A stretch of 8,669 nt of DNA from an uncultured Micrococcales bacterium (GCA_903866485.1 CAIPNT010000162.1:1-8669), one strand, 5' to 3'; positions 1-6,036 are shown, numbered from the stretch's first letter. Translations and numbers: made by a program. The notes: generated by a model from the sequence alone, not told the origin.

Positions 1-1
1 C

Positions 2-196
2 TTCTTCGTGCTGTTCTTGTTCATTCAGAACCTGCTCGCCGGCATGGTCAGCCTCGGTTGGTTGCCATTCCTAACCATCCCTCAGGTTGGTGAGATTCGT
101 TTCATCCTGGTCGGCCTGGTCTTGATGCTTCTGGTCATCTTCCGCCCTCAGGGAATCTTCGGAAACAAGAAGGAGACTTTCGTAAATGCACGATGA
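2..196 (+). CDS. livM: LivM-type ABC permease, 3' end only
   Basis: This is the C-terminal 64 residues of an inner-membrane permease; the gene begins upstream of the window. The visible part holds two hydrophobic segments (roughly FFVLFLFIQNLLAGMVSLGW and IRFILVGLVLMLLVIF). It ends in a short basic tail after RPQGIFGNKKE. The motif 'hydrophobic helix - FRPQGIFG' closes many LivM/LivH permeases of branched-chain amino-acid ABC importers. The following livG and livF genes make the assignment firm at family level, although the solute (branched-chain amino acids, urea or amides) cannot be fixed from this fragment. The stop codon (TGA 194-196) overlaps the livG start by 11 nt, so translation is probably coupled. 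I favour LivM over LivH because it lies directly before livG. Confidence 0.85.
   Translation, partial: FFVLFLFIQNLLAGMVSLGWLPFLTIPQVGEIRFILVGLVLMLLVIFRPQGIFGNKKETFVNAR
168..175 (+). promoter_or_regulatory. Ribosome binding site of livG
   Basis: AGAAGGAG lies within the last codons of livM. It ends 10 nt before the ATG at 186. It supports that start and the overlapping arrangement of the two genes. Confidence 0.7.
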
Positions 197-1034
197 AATC
201 GCTAAAGGCCCGGCAACTCCGGGCTGCGCAAAGGTCGACCCGATTCTTGTTGCCGATGGCATCAAGCGCGTTTTCGGCGGTCTAACCGCGGTTGACGTTG
301 CCCACCTCGAGATTCCTCGCGGCAAGATCACCGCTCTAATCGGCCCAAACGGCGCCGGCAAGACCACTCTGTTCAACCTGCTCACCGGTTTTGACAAACC
401 AAACGAGGGCTCATGGACCTTCCAGGGCCGCAACCTGGCTGGCATTCCGGCCTATCGCGTTGCTCGCCTGGGCATGGTTCGCACCTTTCAGTTGACCAAG
501 GCGCTCAGCCTTTTGACCGTGCTTGAGAACATGCGGCTAGGCGCCAAGGCTCAGCCTGGTGAAAGCCTGCTGCGTGCGCTAATCCGACCGCTGTGGAAGT
601 CACGCGAGGCTGAAATCACCGTCAAGGCTAACGAACTGCTAACCCGCTTTAAGCTCGACGCCAAGTCTTCAGACTTCGCCGGTGAGCTTTCGGGTGGTCA
701 GCGCAAGCTGCTAGAGATGGCACGCGCCCTGATGAGTGAGCCAAGCCTTGTGATGCTGGATGAGCCGATGGCCGGTGTTAACCCTGCGTTGACCCAAAGC
801 CTGCTCGAGCACATCAAAGACCTAAAGTCTGACGGCACCACCGTTTTGTTTGTCGAGCACGACATGCACATGGTTCGCTACATCTCTGACTGGGTGATCG
901 TGATGGCCGAGGGCCGCATCGTTGCCGAGGGCGAGCCTTCGGTGGTTATGAAAGACCCGGCCGTTATCGACGCCTACCTTGGTGCACACCATGACACCGA
1001 CCTCGGAACCGTAAACCCAAAGAAAGAGGCCTAG
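186..1034 (+). CDS. livG: ABC importer ATPase LivG
   Basis: This is one of the two cytoplasmic ATPases that power a branched-chain amino-acid-type ABC importer. At 282 residues it is slightly longer than usual because of an N-terminal lead-in of about 20 residues. Motifs in order: Walker A GPNGAGKT (residues 53-60), Q-loop FQ (Q102), the LivG-type insertion with a variable linker (about 110-150), ABC signature LSGGQ (168-172), Walker B LVMLDEP (188-194) and H-loop histidine in FVEHD (H225). The tail GEPSVVMKDPAVIDAYLG is the typical LivG ending. All catalytic residues are present. The ATG at 186 has a good ribosome binding site inside livM, and the stop TAG abuts the livF ATG. The gene is therefore in the middle of a livM-livG-livF operon. 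Confidence 0.95.
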   Translation: MHDEIAKGPATPGCAKVDPILVADGIKRVFGGLTAVDVAHLEIPRGKITALIGPNGAGKTTLFNLLTGFDKPNEGSWTFQGRNLAGIPAYRVARLGMVRTFQLTKALSLLTVLENMRLGAKAQPGESLLRALIRPLWKSREAEITVKANELLTRFKLDAKSSDFAGELSGGQRKLLEMARALMSEPSLVMLDEPMAGVNPALTQSLLEHIKDLKSDGTTVLFVEHDMHMVRYISDWVIVMAEGRIVAEGEPSVVMKDPAVIDAYLGAHHDTDLGTVNPKKEA

Positions 1035-1763
1035 ATGAGCGGCAACGTAGTAGTCGAGGCAAAAAACCTCGTCGCCGGATACCTCCCTGGCGTCAACATT
1101 CTGAACGACTGTTCACTAACCGCTCGCGAGGGTGAGCTAATCGGCATCATCGGCCCTAACGGCGCAGGCAAGTCGACCCTGTTGAAGGCCATATTCGGTC
1201 AGGTGAACATTCGCTCTGGCAACATCCTGTTGAACGGCGAAGACATCACCGGTCTCAAGGCAAACAAGTTGGTCGGCAAGGGCGTTGCCTTTGTGCCACA
1301 GACCAACAATGTTTTTCCGAGCCTCACCATTCAAGAAAACCTCGAGATGGGCGTGTTTCAGAACCCGAAGCGCTTTGAAGAGCGCTTTGCCTTTGTCACC
1401 AGCATTTTTCCTGATCTAGCCACCCGCCGCAACCAGCGTGCCGGTTCTCTTTCAGGCGGTGAGCGTCAGATGGTTGCCATGGGTCGCGCACTTATGGTTG
1501 ATCCATCGGTTTTGCTGCTTGACGAGCCTTCTGCGGGACTTTCACCGGTTCGCCAAGACGAAGCCTTCTTGCGCGTCAAAGAGGTCAACACGGCCGGCGT
1601 GACCGTAATCATGGTTGAGCAGAACGCTCGTCGCTGCCTGCAGATCTGTGACCGCGCCTATGTGCTTGACCAGGGCCACGATGCCCACACCGGCACCGGT
1701 CGCGAGTTGCTAAACGACCCAAAGATGATTGAGCTCTATTTGGGCAACTTAGCCGAGATGTAA
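1035..1763 (+). CDS. livF: ABC importer ATPase LivF
   Basis: This is the second ATPase of the same importer, 242 residues, which pairs with LivG at the permease dimer. Motifs: Walker A GPNGAGKS (40-47), Q-loop in VPQTNNVFPSLT (Q89), signature LSGGE (139-143) and Walker B VLLLDEP (159-165). MVEQN follows at about 193-197. Glutamine in place of the H-loop histidine is normal for LivF, so this is not a defect. The C-terminal ELLNDPKMIELYLG is the standard LivF ending. The segment before it (YVLDQGHDAHTGTG) departs from the common 'G.vv..GtG' wording, but the fold signature is intact. Its ATG follows the livG stop with no gap, and AAAGAGG at 1023-1029 serves as ribosome binding site. It is the last gene of the operon; two hairpins follow. 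Confidence 0.95.
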   Translation: MSGNVVVEAKNLVAGYLPGVNILNDCSLTAREGELIGIIGPNGAGKSTLLKAIFGQVNIRSGNILLNGEDITGLKANKLVGKGVAFVPQTNNVFPSLTIQENLEMGVFQNPKRFEERFAFVTSIFPDLATRRNQRAGSLSGGERQMVAMGRALMVDPSVLLLDEPSAGLSPVRQDEAFLRVKEVNTAGVTVIMVEQNARRCLQICDRAYVLDQGHDAHTGTGRELLNDPKMIELYLGNLAEM

Positions 1764-1771
1764 CCGCCTTC

Positions 1772-1812
1772 AAAGCAGCGCCTCACGCCACCGGTGTGGG
1801 GCGCTTTGCTTT
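1772..1812 (+). terminator. First hairpin after livF, probable terminator
   Basis: The stem is formed by GCGCCTCAC (1778-1786) with GTGGGGCGC (1796-1804), with one G-T wobble and a 9-nt loop. It is extended outward by AAAGCA (1772-1777) with TGCTTT (1807-1812), across a 2-nt bulge. It begins 9 nt after the livF stop. The T-rich 3' side is interrupted, so it may work together with the next hairpin. Confidence 0.6.
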
Positions 1813-1825
1813 GCCCGGTTAAAGC

Positions 1826-1857
1826 AAAACCTCCGAGCCCGAAGGCCCGGAGGTTTT
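1826..1857. terminator. Bidirectional terminator between convergent genes
   Basis: AAAACCTCC (1826-1834) pairs with GGAGGTTTT (1849-1857). An inner GCC/GGC pair lies around a short loop. An A run on one side and a T run on the other make it a Rho-independent terminator on both strands. It sits between livF (+) and the substrate-binding-protein gene (-), as expected for two transcription units that meet. Confidence 0.85.
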
Positions 1858-1883
1858 GTTATTCAGATTGCTCTGAAGGTTTA

Positions 1884-3143
1884 TTACTTGACAGCGTTCG
1901 CTGCAACAACCTTTAGAAGGTGGGTTGCATAGGTGCCGTCGGCGCCGTACTGGTAAACACCAATCGACGCACCGGCTGGGTCACCGTTCTTGTCGAACTC
2001 AACTGGACCTGAGAAGCCGTTGTAGTCGATGTCCTTGCCAGCCTTTAGAGCCTTTAGGCCAGCTGCAAACGAGGTAACTACGGTTCCCTTGGTTGAAACC
2101 GAGGTGAGGTTGTTGCGGATGGTGGTTCCGTCGGTTGCCTTACCCTGCTGAGCTGCAAGAGCTGCAAGGATAAACGCGTCGTATGACTCAGCGCCGTATG
2201 CCTGCTCGGTTAGCTTTGCACCGTTGTTGTGCTTTGCGTAGCTTGCGATTAGACGGTTCTGGAACGAGGTAGGAACCTTAGCGCCAGGAAGGGTGCCCTT
2301 TGCGCCTGAGATGTATGACGCGAAGGTTTCCTTGCTGTAGTCAGCGATGTTGCCGTCTACGAAGTAGATCTTGTTGCCAGCGAACTTCTTAGCCTGAAGA
2401 GCAGGGATAGCCTTCTTAGCCTCGTCGTATGAGATTAGAAGGATTGCCTGTGGGCCAGATGCTAGAGCTGAGTCAACGACTGAGCTGAAGTTGGTCTCAC
2501 CGGTGGTGAACTTGAAGGTGCCGGTTACGGTTACACCCTTTGCCTTTAGAACAGAGTTTGCCTTGCCCTCAAGACCGTTTCCGTATGAGCTGTCCTGGTA
2601 AATGATGGCAACCTTGCGGTTTCCGTCGGTAGCAATCTGGTTTGCGATTACTGAACCCTGAGCGAAGTCAGATGGAGCGGTACGGAAGTAGTAACCGTTG
2701 TCCTTCCAGGTGGTGAAGTCTGGTGAGGTGTTTGCAGGTGAGATCTCAACAACCTTGTGAGCCACGATGTTGTCGATAACTTCCTTTGAAACACCTGATG
2801 AAGCTGCACCGCCGATTACGGTGGCACCCCAGGTTAGAAGGGTGTTAACAGATGCTGGAGCAACGTTTGGGCTGTTGGTGTCGCTTGAGTCAGCGAACTG
2901 AATCTGAACAGGCTGACCGTTTACGCCACCGGCTGCGTTGATGTCGTCAACTGCCATCTGGTAGCCGGCTACTTCTGGAGCTGCAAGGAATGCAAGCGCA
3001 CCAGTGGTTGGAACAAGTGCACCGAGCTTTAGTGGTGAACCAGCTGCGGTTGCTGCGGTCACGCTGCCGGCGCCAAGAATTAGGCTCAGAGCAGCGGTCG
3101 CTGCAACTGCACCCGCAACTTTGCGAGAGGTTGAAATTGCCAT
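1884..3143 (-). CDS. ABC importer substrate-binding protein, Peripla_BP_6 family
   Basis: This is a 419-residue extracellular solute-binding protein of the leucine/isoleucine/valine-binding type, presumed to feed the LivGF-powered importer that converges on it. The N-terminus MAISTSRK, a hydrophobic core (about 9-27) and a small-residue stretch (SVTAATAAG) form a Sec signal peptide. The mature part starts near SPLKLGALVPTTG. Family hallmarks are GYQMAVDDINAAGGVNG (about 61-77), the ligand-site region GGAASSGVS, IIYQDSSYGNG, and the C-terminal YNGFSGPVEFDKNGDP. There is no cysteine in the protein, so no lipobox. This is odd for a protein that a monoderm normally tethers as a lipoprotein. The ATG has a clear ribosome binding site (AGGAGA, 6 nt upstream). 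A leucine/branched-chain ligand is inference; amides or urea are possible. Confidence 0.92.
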   Translation of the reverse strand: MAISTSRKVAGAVAATAALSLILGAGSVTAATAAGSPLKLGALVPTTGALAFLAAPEVAGYQMAVDDINAAGGVNGQPVQIQFADSSDTNSPNVAPASVNTLLTWGATVIGGAASSGVSKEVIDNIVAHKVVEISPANTSPDFTTWKDNGYYFRTAPSDFAQGSVIANQIATDGNRKVAIIYQDSSYGNGLEGKANSVLKAKGVTVTGTFKFTTGETNFSSVVDSALASGPQAILLISYDEAKKAIPALQAKKFAGNKIYFVDGNIADYSKETFASYISGAKGTLPGAKVPTSFQNRLIASYAKHNNGAKLTEQAYGAESYDAFILAALAAQQGKATDGTTIRNNLTSVSTKGTVVTSFAAGLKALKAGKDIDYNGFSGPVEFDKNGDPAGASIGVYQYGADGTYATHLLKVVAANAVK

Positions 3144-3149
3144 TGATTT

Positions 3150-3155
3150 TCTCCT
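3150..3155 (-). promoter_or_regulatory. Ribosome binding site of the substrate-binding-protein gene
   Basis: AGGAGA on the - strand lies 6 nt before the ATG (3141-3143). It is the strongest Shine-Dalgarno site among the - strand genes here, consistent with high expression. Confidence 0.75.
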
Positions 3156-3199
3156 AGTGAATTGGACTCGTACCTAGCGATACTTTCGTCGTAACAACG

Positions 3200-3226
3200 A
3201 GTTTAGCGAGTTGCACTGTTTAGCAA
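3200..3226 (-). promoter_or_regulatory. Candidate promoter of the substrate-binding-protein gene
   Basis: On the - strand TAAACT (3200-3205) fits the actinobacterial TANNNT -10 pattern. TTGCTA (3221-3226), a 4/6 match to TTGACA, lies 15 bp upstream. It would start transcription near 3193 and leave a leader of about 50 nt. The spacing is short and other -10-like hexamers exist, so this is only the best of several candidates. Confidence 0.35.
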
Positions 3227-3362
3227 AGCGGCTGAGAAACAAATCGAAACAGATATTGCTAGAAGCAAAACCGGCCAAGTCATGCGTGGTTATAAAAATG
3301 ACTGTTTTCAACTGATTCGGTTGCATTCGTTGCCAGCATCAACCGATTTCGAAGTCAAATTC

Positions 3363-3375
3363 GGGCTCTTTGCCC
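3363..3375 (-). terminator. Weak hairpin downstream of rarD
   Basis: A GGGC/GCCC stem (3372-3375 with 3363-3366) with a 5-nt loop is followed on the - strand by GAATTT. It is short and has no clean T run. It is the only terminator-like shape near the rarD stop, so I list it with low confidence. Confidence 0.25.
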
Positions 3376-3413
3376 CTAAATCGCAAATGTAAAAGTTGGG
3401 TTACGATTGCCCG

Positions 3414-4373
3414 TCATCGGTCATTTCGGGCGTATTGGCGCAACATATCGGCCGTCAAAACCGCCAGCGCACCCCAAACCAGCCCAAAGCCGATCCAGTT
3501 GGCAATAGGCATGGCTTCATGAAAAACCGTCAGGGCCAAGATGAATTGGATGGTCGGTGTCATGTATTGCATCAGGCCGATATAACTAAGCGGCAGGTGC
3601 TTCGCTGCTGATCCGAATAGAATCAGCGGAATAGCGGTCATGACGCCAAAGAAAATGAGCCCGGTCGCACCCCAAAATCCGTGTTGACCAAACTGCAAAC
3701 CCGGCGACGTGGCGCCGACAATCGAGCCCTGAATGGCGGCCACCGGCAGCAAAATGCCAGACTCGAGCGCAAAGCTGGTCAGCGGGGCAACCTTGCCACC
3801 GAGTTTGCTCTTGACTAGCCCGTAGATTGCAAACGAACCGGCGAGGCTAATGGCAATCAGCGGCGGGTGGCCATAGTCATAGGTGAGCACACCAACTGCG
3901 ATGGTGCCGAGCGCAACGGCGATCCACTGCAGCGAACGCAACCGTTCGCGCAAGAAAACCACGGCCAACAGGATGGTTACCAGCGGGTTGATGAAATAAC
4001 CGAGCGCAGATTCGACCACGTGATGCCCGTTTACGGCAATCACATAGATTTGCCAGTTTGCCATTATGAAAACTGAGGCGGCCAGAATCCAAACCATAAG
4101 CTTTGGCTGCTTGGCCACCGATATCAGTTGCGACCAGGTTTTGGTGACCGTGATGAGCAACGCCGCCACGGCAAAGCCGAAGACGATTCGCCAAACCACG
4201 ATTTCAAACGGAGAGGCAAAGTTGAGGCTCGAAATGATCAGCGGAAAGCTGCCCCAGATCAAATATGCGGTCACTCCAACCGCAAGCCCCTTGGCCACAT
4301 TTTTTGGCGGATGTTCGGTTTGGGGCTTAAGCAAAAGACCTCGGCCGGAGCCGAGGTCTTTTGGTGAGTTCAT
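3414..4373 (-). CDS. rarD: RarD-type EamA family transporter
   Basis: This is a cytoplasmic-membrane permease of the drug/metabolite transporter superfamily, with two EamA repeats and about ten hydrophobic segments. RarD hallmarks are AYLIWGSFPL at TM1 (about 36-45), NWQIYVIAVN (106-115), ESALGYFINPL (121-131) followed by LRERLRSLQW, and AIPLILFGSAAKHLPLSYIG with MQYMTPTIQF in the second half. The substrate is unknown; 'chloramphenicol-sensitive protein' is only the historical name. The coordinates use the only in-frame ATG before TM1. That ATG lies 10 nt after the groES stop and has no Shine-Dalgarno sequence. The first ~27 residues are extra relative to my recollection of E. coli RarD and contain the groES terminator hairpin. 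A GTG at 4296-4298 would give a 294-residue protein of normal family length. Confidence 0.85.
   Translation of the reverse strand: MNSPKDLGSGRGLLLKPQTEHPPKNVAKGLAVGVTAYLIWGSFPLIISSLNFASPFEIVVWRIVFGFAVAALLITVTKTWSQLISVAKQPKLMVWILAASVFIMANWQIYVIAVNGHHVVESALGYFINPLVTILLAVVFLRERLRSLQWIAVALGTIAVGVLTYDYGHPPLIAISLAGSFAIYGLVKSKLGGKVAPLTSFALESGILLPVAAIQGSIVGATSPGLQFGQHGFWGATGLIFFGVMTAIPLILFGSAAKHLPLSYIGLMQYMTPTIQFILALTVFHEAMPIANWIGFGLVWGALAVLTADMLRQYARNDR
4333..4362. terminator. Perfect stem-loop terminator after groES
   Basis: AAAAGACCTCGGC (4333-4345) and GCCGAGGTCTTTT (4350-4362) are perfect reverse complements around a 4-nt loop. The 13-bp GC-rich stem with flanking A and T runs is a textbook bidirectional Rho-independent terminator. 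It starts about 20 nt after the groES stop on the - strand. It also lies within codons 4-14 of the open frame listed as rarD. Confidence 0.9.
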
Positions 4374-4383
4374 AGTTTGCAGT

Positions 4384-4680
4384 CTAGCGAACCACTACCG
4401 CTAGAACGTCGCGAGCCGAAAGCACAAGGTACTCGTGGCCGTTGTACTTTAGCTCGGTGCCGCCATACTTCGAGAAGATGACCTTGTCGCCAACGTTTAC
4501 GTCAACCGGAATGCGGTTGCCCTTGTCGTCGATGCGACCAGGACCAACTGCAATTACCTCAGCTTCTTGAGGCTTCTCTTTTGCGGTGTCTGGAATGACC
4601 AGACCCGAAGCGGTTACCTGCTCTGCCTCAACTGGCAAAACAACAATGCGATCTTCAAGTGGCTTGATTGAAACCGACAT
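4384..4680 (-). CDS. groES: Co-chaperonin GroES
   Basis: This is the 10-kDa lid of the GroEL folding chamber, a cytosolic heptamer. At 98 residues it is the usual length. Landmarks: N-terminal [12 protein letters not shown], the mobile loop that contacts GroEL ([20 protein letters not shown], about 18-37), [29 protein letters not shown] and the terminal [13 protein letters not shown]. The ATG is preceded by AGAGGG at 4685-4690. Upstream is a CIRCE operator, so heat-shock control by HrcA is expected. No groEL follows; a strong terminator closes the unit, so groEL must lie elsewhere in the genome. Confidence 0.97.
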   Translation of the reverse strand: MSVSIKPLEDRIVVLPVEAEQVTASGLVIPDTAKEKPQEAEVIAVGPGRIDDKGNRIPVDVNVGDKVIFSKYGGTELKYNGHEYLVLSARDVLAVVVR

Positions 4681-4712
4681 GATTCCCTCTTCTATAAAAC
4701 TGTGGATGTTTG

Positions 4713-4731
4713 CGGCTCTTCATGCGAGCCG
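4713..4731 (-). other. Stem-loop at the 5' end of the groES leader
   Basis: CGGCTC and GAGCCG pair (4726-4731 with 4713-4718) around a 7-nt loop. If the -10 box is TAATAT at 4739-4744, transcription starts near 4732. This hairpin would then occupy nucleotides 2-20 of the mRNA, well before the ribosome binding site. A 5'-terminal hairpin of this kind often stabilises a message. Its role here is inference. Confidence 0.45.
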
Positions 4732-4738
4732 TATGACG

Positions 4739-4768
4739 ATATTAGCACTCGACACGGATGAGTGCTAA
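4739..4768 (-). promoter_or_regulatory. groES promoter overlapping CIRCE
   Basis: On the - strand TTAGCA (4763-4768, 4/6 match to TTGACA) and TAATAT (4739-4744, fits TANNNT) are 18 bp apart. The -35 box is the outer edge of one CIRCE arm and the -10 box overlaps the other arm. Repressor binding would therefore block RNA polymerase directly. The predicted leader is about 52 nt. Confidence 0.55.
4742..4768. promoter_or_regulatory. CIRCE operator (HrcA binding site)
   Basis: TTAGCACTC (4742-4750) and GAGTGCTAA (4760-4768) form perfect 9-bp inverted arms around a 9-bp spacer. These are exactly the CIRCE arms recognised by the heat-shock repressor HrcA. It lies 62 bp before the groES start on the - strand and about 60 bp before the divergent methyltransferase gene. 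Confidence 0.97.
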
Positions 4769-4816
4769 CTCGCCAACAAGCCGTAAGCGAACAACCGGTG
4801 ACCCTTGCTGCGGGGG

Positions 4817-4822
4817 TAGATT
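4817..4822 (+). promoter_or_regulatory. -10 box for a leaderless methyltransferase mRNA
   Basis: TAGATT fits the actinobacterial TANNNT -10 pattern. Its last base is 7 nt before the A of the ATG at 4829, so the predicted first transcribed base is that A. No good -35 box is visible at 16-18 bp, which is common for actinobacterial promoters. Confidence 0.45.
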
Positions 4823-4828
4823 TGAGTG

Positions 4829-6031
4829 ATGGAACGCGAAGACTTCATCCGGCTACTCTCACCAGAAGGGCAAGAGCTTCTGGCCAACTCGGCCGCCTAT
4901 TCCGACAAGGGCGACGTGGTGAAACTGGTCTCGCAGCTGCGGGCCAAAGGCTACGACGCCCTGTTGGTGGCCGCCGTTCTAACCCAGACGAAATTGCGCA
5001 AGCGCGGTCAAGCCAAATTTGGTCAATTCGCCGAGCGCATGCTTTTCACCGAACCGGGGCTCGAGCAAGCCTCTCGCCTGAGCGTGGCAGCGCTGCACGC
5101 CGGCAGATTTCGTGACGCTGGCATAAGGCAGGTTGCCGACCTTGGCTGCGGCATCGGCGCCGAGTCAATGGCGCTGGCCAGCCTCGACATTGATGTTCGC
5201 GCATTCGAAATTGATGAGGTCACGGCAGCGGTGGCCACCCACAATCTGGCGCCATTTGATAACGTCGCGGTTGACCAAGCCGATGTCACCGAGCTTGACC
5301 TGGATGAGTTTGAGGCACTGTTCTTTGACCCGGCCAGACGCGAACTCGGCGGCCCAGCCCGCGAGCGCGCAGCGCGCAAGTTTGACCCGATGGCATTCTC
5401 GCCGACCTTCGATTTCGTTATGGTCGCGGCGGCCAAAAAGCCGACCGGAGTCAAGTTCGGCCCCGGACATCCACATGAAGGCATCCCGGATGAGGCCGAG
5501 GCTCAATGGGTTTCGGTGAACGGCGATCTGGTCGAGTTGAGCCTTTGGTTTGGCAAGTTGGCGCGCCCCGGCATCAAGCGATCGGCGCTGCTGATCGATG
5601 CAAACGGCAAACACGAGATCACCAGCGACTCGACCGCGAGGCTAGATGCCCCGGTCGGTGAAATCCAAGAGTTTGTTTATGAACCAGACAACGCGGTCAT
5701 TCGCTCGCACCTTTTGGGTCAACTTGCTGAGCAACTTGGCGCTCACATCTTTAGCCCCGAGATTGCCTACCTCACCTCTAACCGGGCAATCACCTCGCCT
5801 TGGCTCAAGGGTTATCGGGTGCTCGACAATCTGACCTTTGACCGCAAGAAACTCAAGGCCTACCTGCGAGAGCGAGGCATCGGAACTCTCGAGATCAAGA
5901 AACGCGGTTCTGACATCGTGCCCGAGCAGTTGCGCAAAGAACTTCAGCCAAAGGGAAAGGGCGCCGCCACTCTGATTGTTACCAGGGTGGGCGACGCCCA
6001 TCGGGTTCTAGTTTGCGAACCCCTCAGCTAA
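4829..6031 (+). CDS. Class I SAM-dependent methyltransferase with THUMP-like C-terminus
   Basis: This is a 400-residue predicted cytoplasmic methyltransferase. Residues 1-95 are a helical N-terminal domain. The Rossmann core begins with the SAM-binding motif VADLGCGIGAE (102-112), followed by the acidic ribose-binding loop AFEIDE (125-130), ADVTELDLDEFE and the motif FFDPARR (165-171). DPAR occupies the place of the catalytic motif IV. The last ~100 residues (PEIAYLTSNRAITSPWLKGY onward, including EIKKRGSD) match the THUMP-like domain often joined to this family. An RNA substrate is likely; the exact target is unknown. I chose ATG 4829 because a -10 box places the transcript start there. GTG 4826, one codon earlier, with GGGGG at 4812-4816 is the alternative. 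It is divergent from groES and shares the CIRCE-containing region. Confidence 0.88.
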   Translation: MEREDFIRLLSPEGQELLANSAAYSDKGDVVKLVSQLRAKGYDALLVAAVLTQTKLRKRGQAKFGQFAERMLFTEPGLEQASRLSVAALHAGRFRDAGIRQVADLGCGIGAESMALASLDIDVRAFEIDEVTAAVATHNLAPFDNVAVDQADVTELDLDEFEALFFDPARRELGGPARERAARKFDPMAFSPTFDFVMVAAAKKPTGVKFGPGHPHEGIPDEAEAQWVSVNGDLVELSLWFGKLARPGIKRSALLIDANGKHEITSDSTARLDAPVGEIQEFVYEPDNAVIRSHLLGQLAEQLGAHIFSPEIAYLTSNRAITSPWLKGYRVLDNLTFDRKKLKAYLRERGIGTLEIKKRGSDIVPEQLRKELQPKGKGAATLIVTRVGDAHRVLVCEPLS

Positions 6032-6036
6032 TCGAA

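Larger units (their letters stand above)
3144..3413. other. 270-bp intergenic region
   Basis: This AT-richer non-coding stretch lies between the rarD stop and the binding-protein start. It holds the ribosome binding site and candidate promoter listed separately. It also holds a 13-bp near-palindrome (3187-3199) and an inverted repeat with 7-bp arms (TCGGTTG 3317-3323, CAACCGA 3340-3346). A short GGGC/GCCC hairpin at 3363-3375 could weakly terminate rarD. I see no convincing ORF, tRNA or structured RNA family in it. Confidence 0.6.

Noticed and set aside
71..445. 124-residue antisense frame over livM/livG
   Set aside because: It is fully antisense to two conserved genes and its composition shows no family features.
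1589..1627. Glutamine in LivF at the H-loop position as a possible defect
   Set aside because: VEQN is the usual wording in LivF proteins, so it does not indicate an inactive ATPase.
3317..3346. Inverted repeat TCGGTTG/CAACCGA in the intergenic region
   Set aside because: The arms are only 7 bp with a 16-nt loop and no T run. It is recorded within the intergenic feature but is not strong enough for a functional call.
3396..3611. 71-residue + strand frame at the end of rarD
   Set aside because: It is antisense to conserved RarD C-terminal residues, with no ribosome binding site or recognisable domain.
4762..5115. 117-residue open frame on the + strand overlapping the methyltransferase start
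   Set aside because: It lies in another frame of a well-supported methyltransferase gene, starts within CIRCE and encodes an Arg/Ala-rich sequence typical of a frame shadow.
5023..5614. Two long antisense frames (153 and 149 residues) within the methyltransferase gene
   Set aside because: They are antisense shadows produced by codon bias in a gene with clear SAM-binding motifs.
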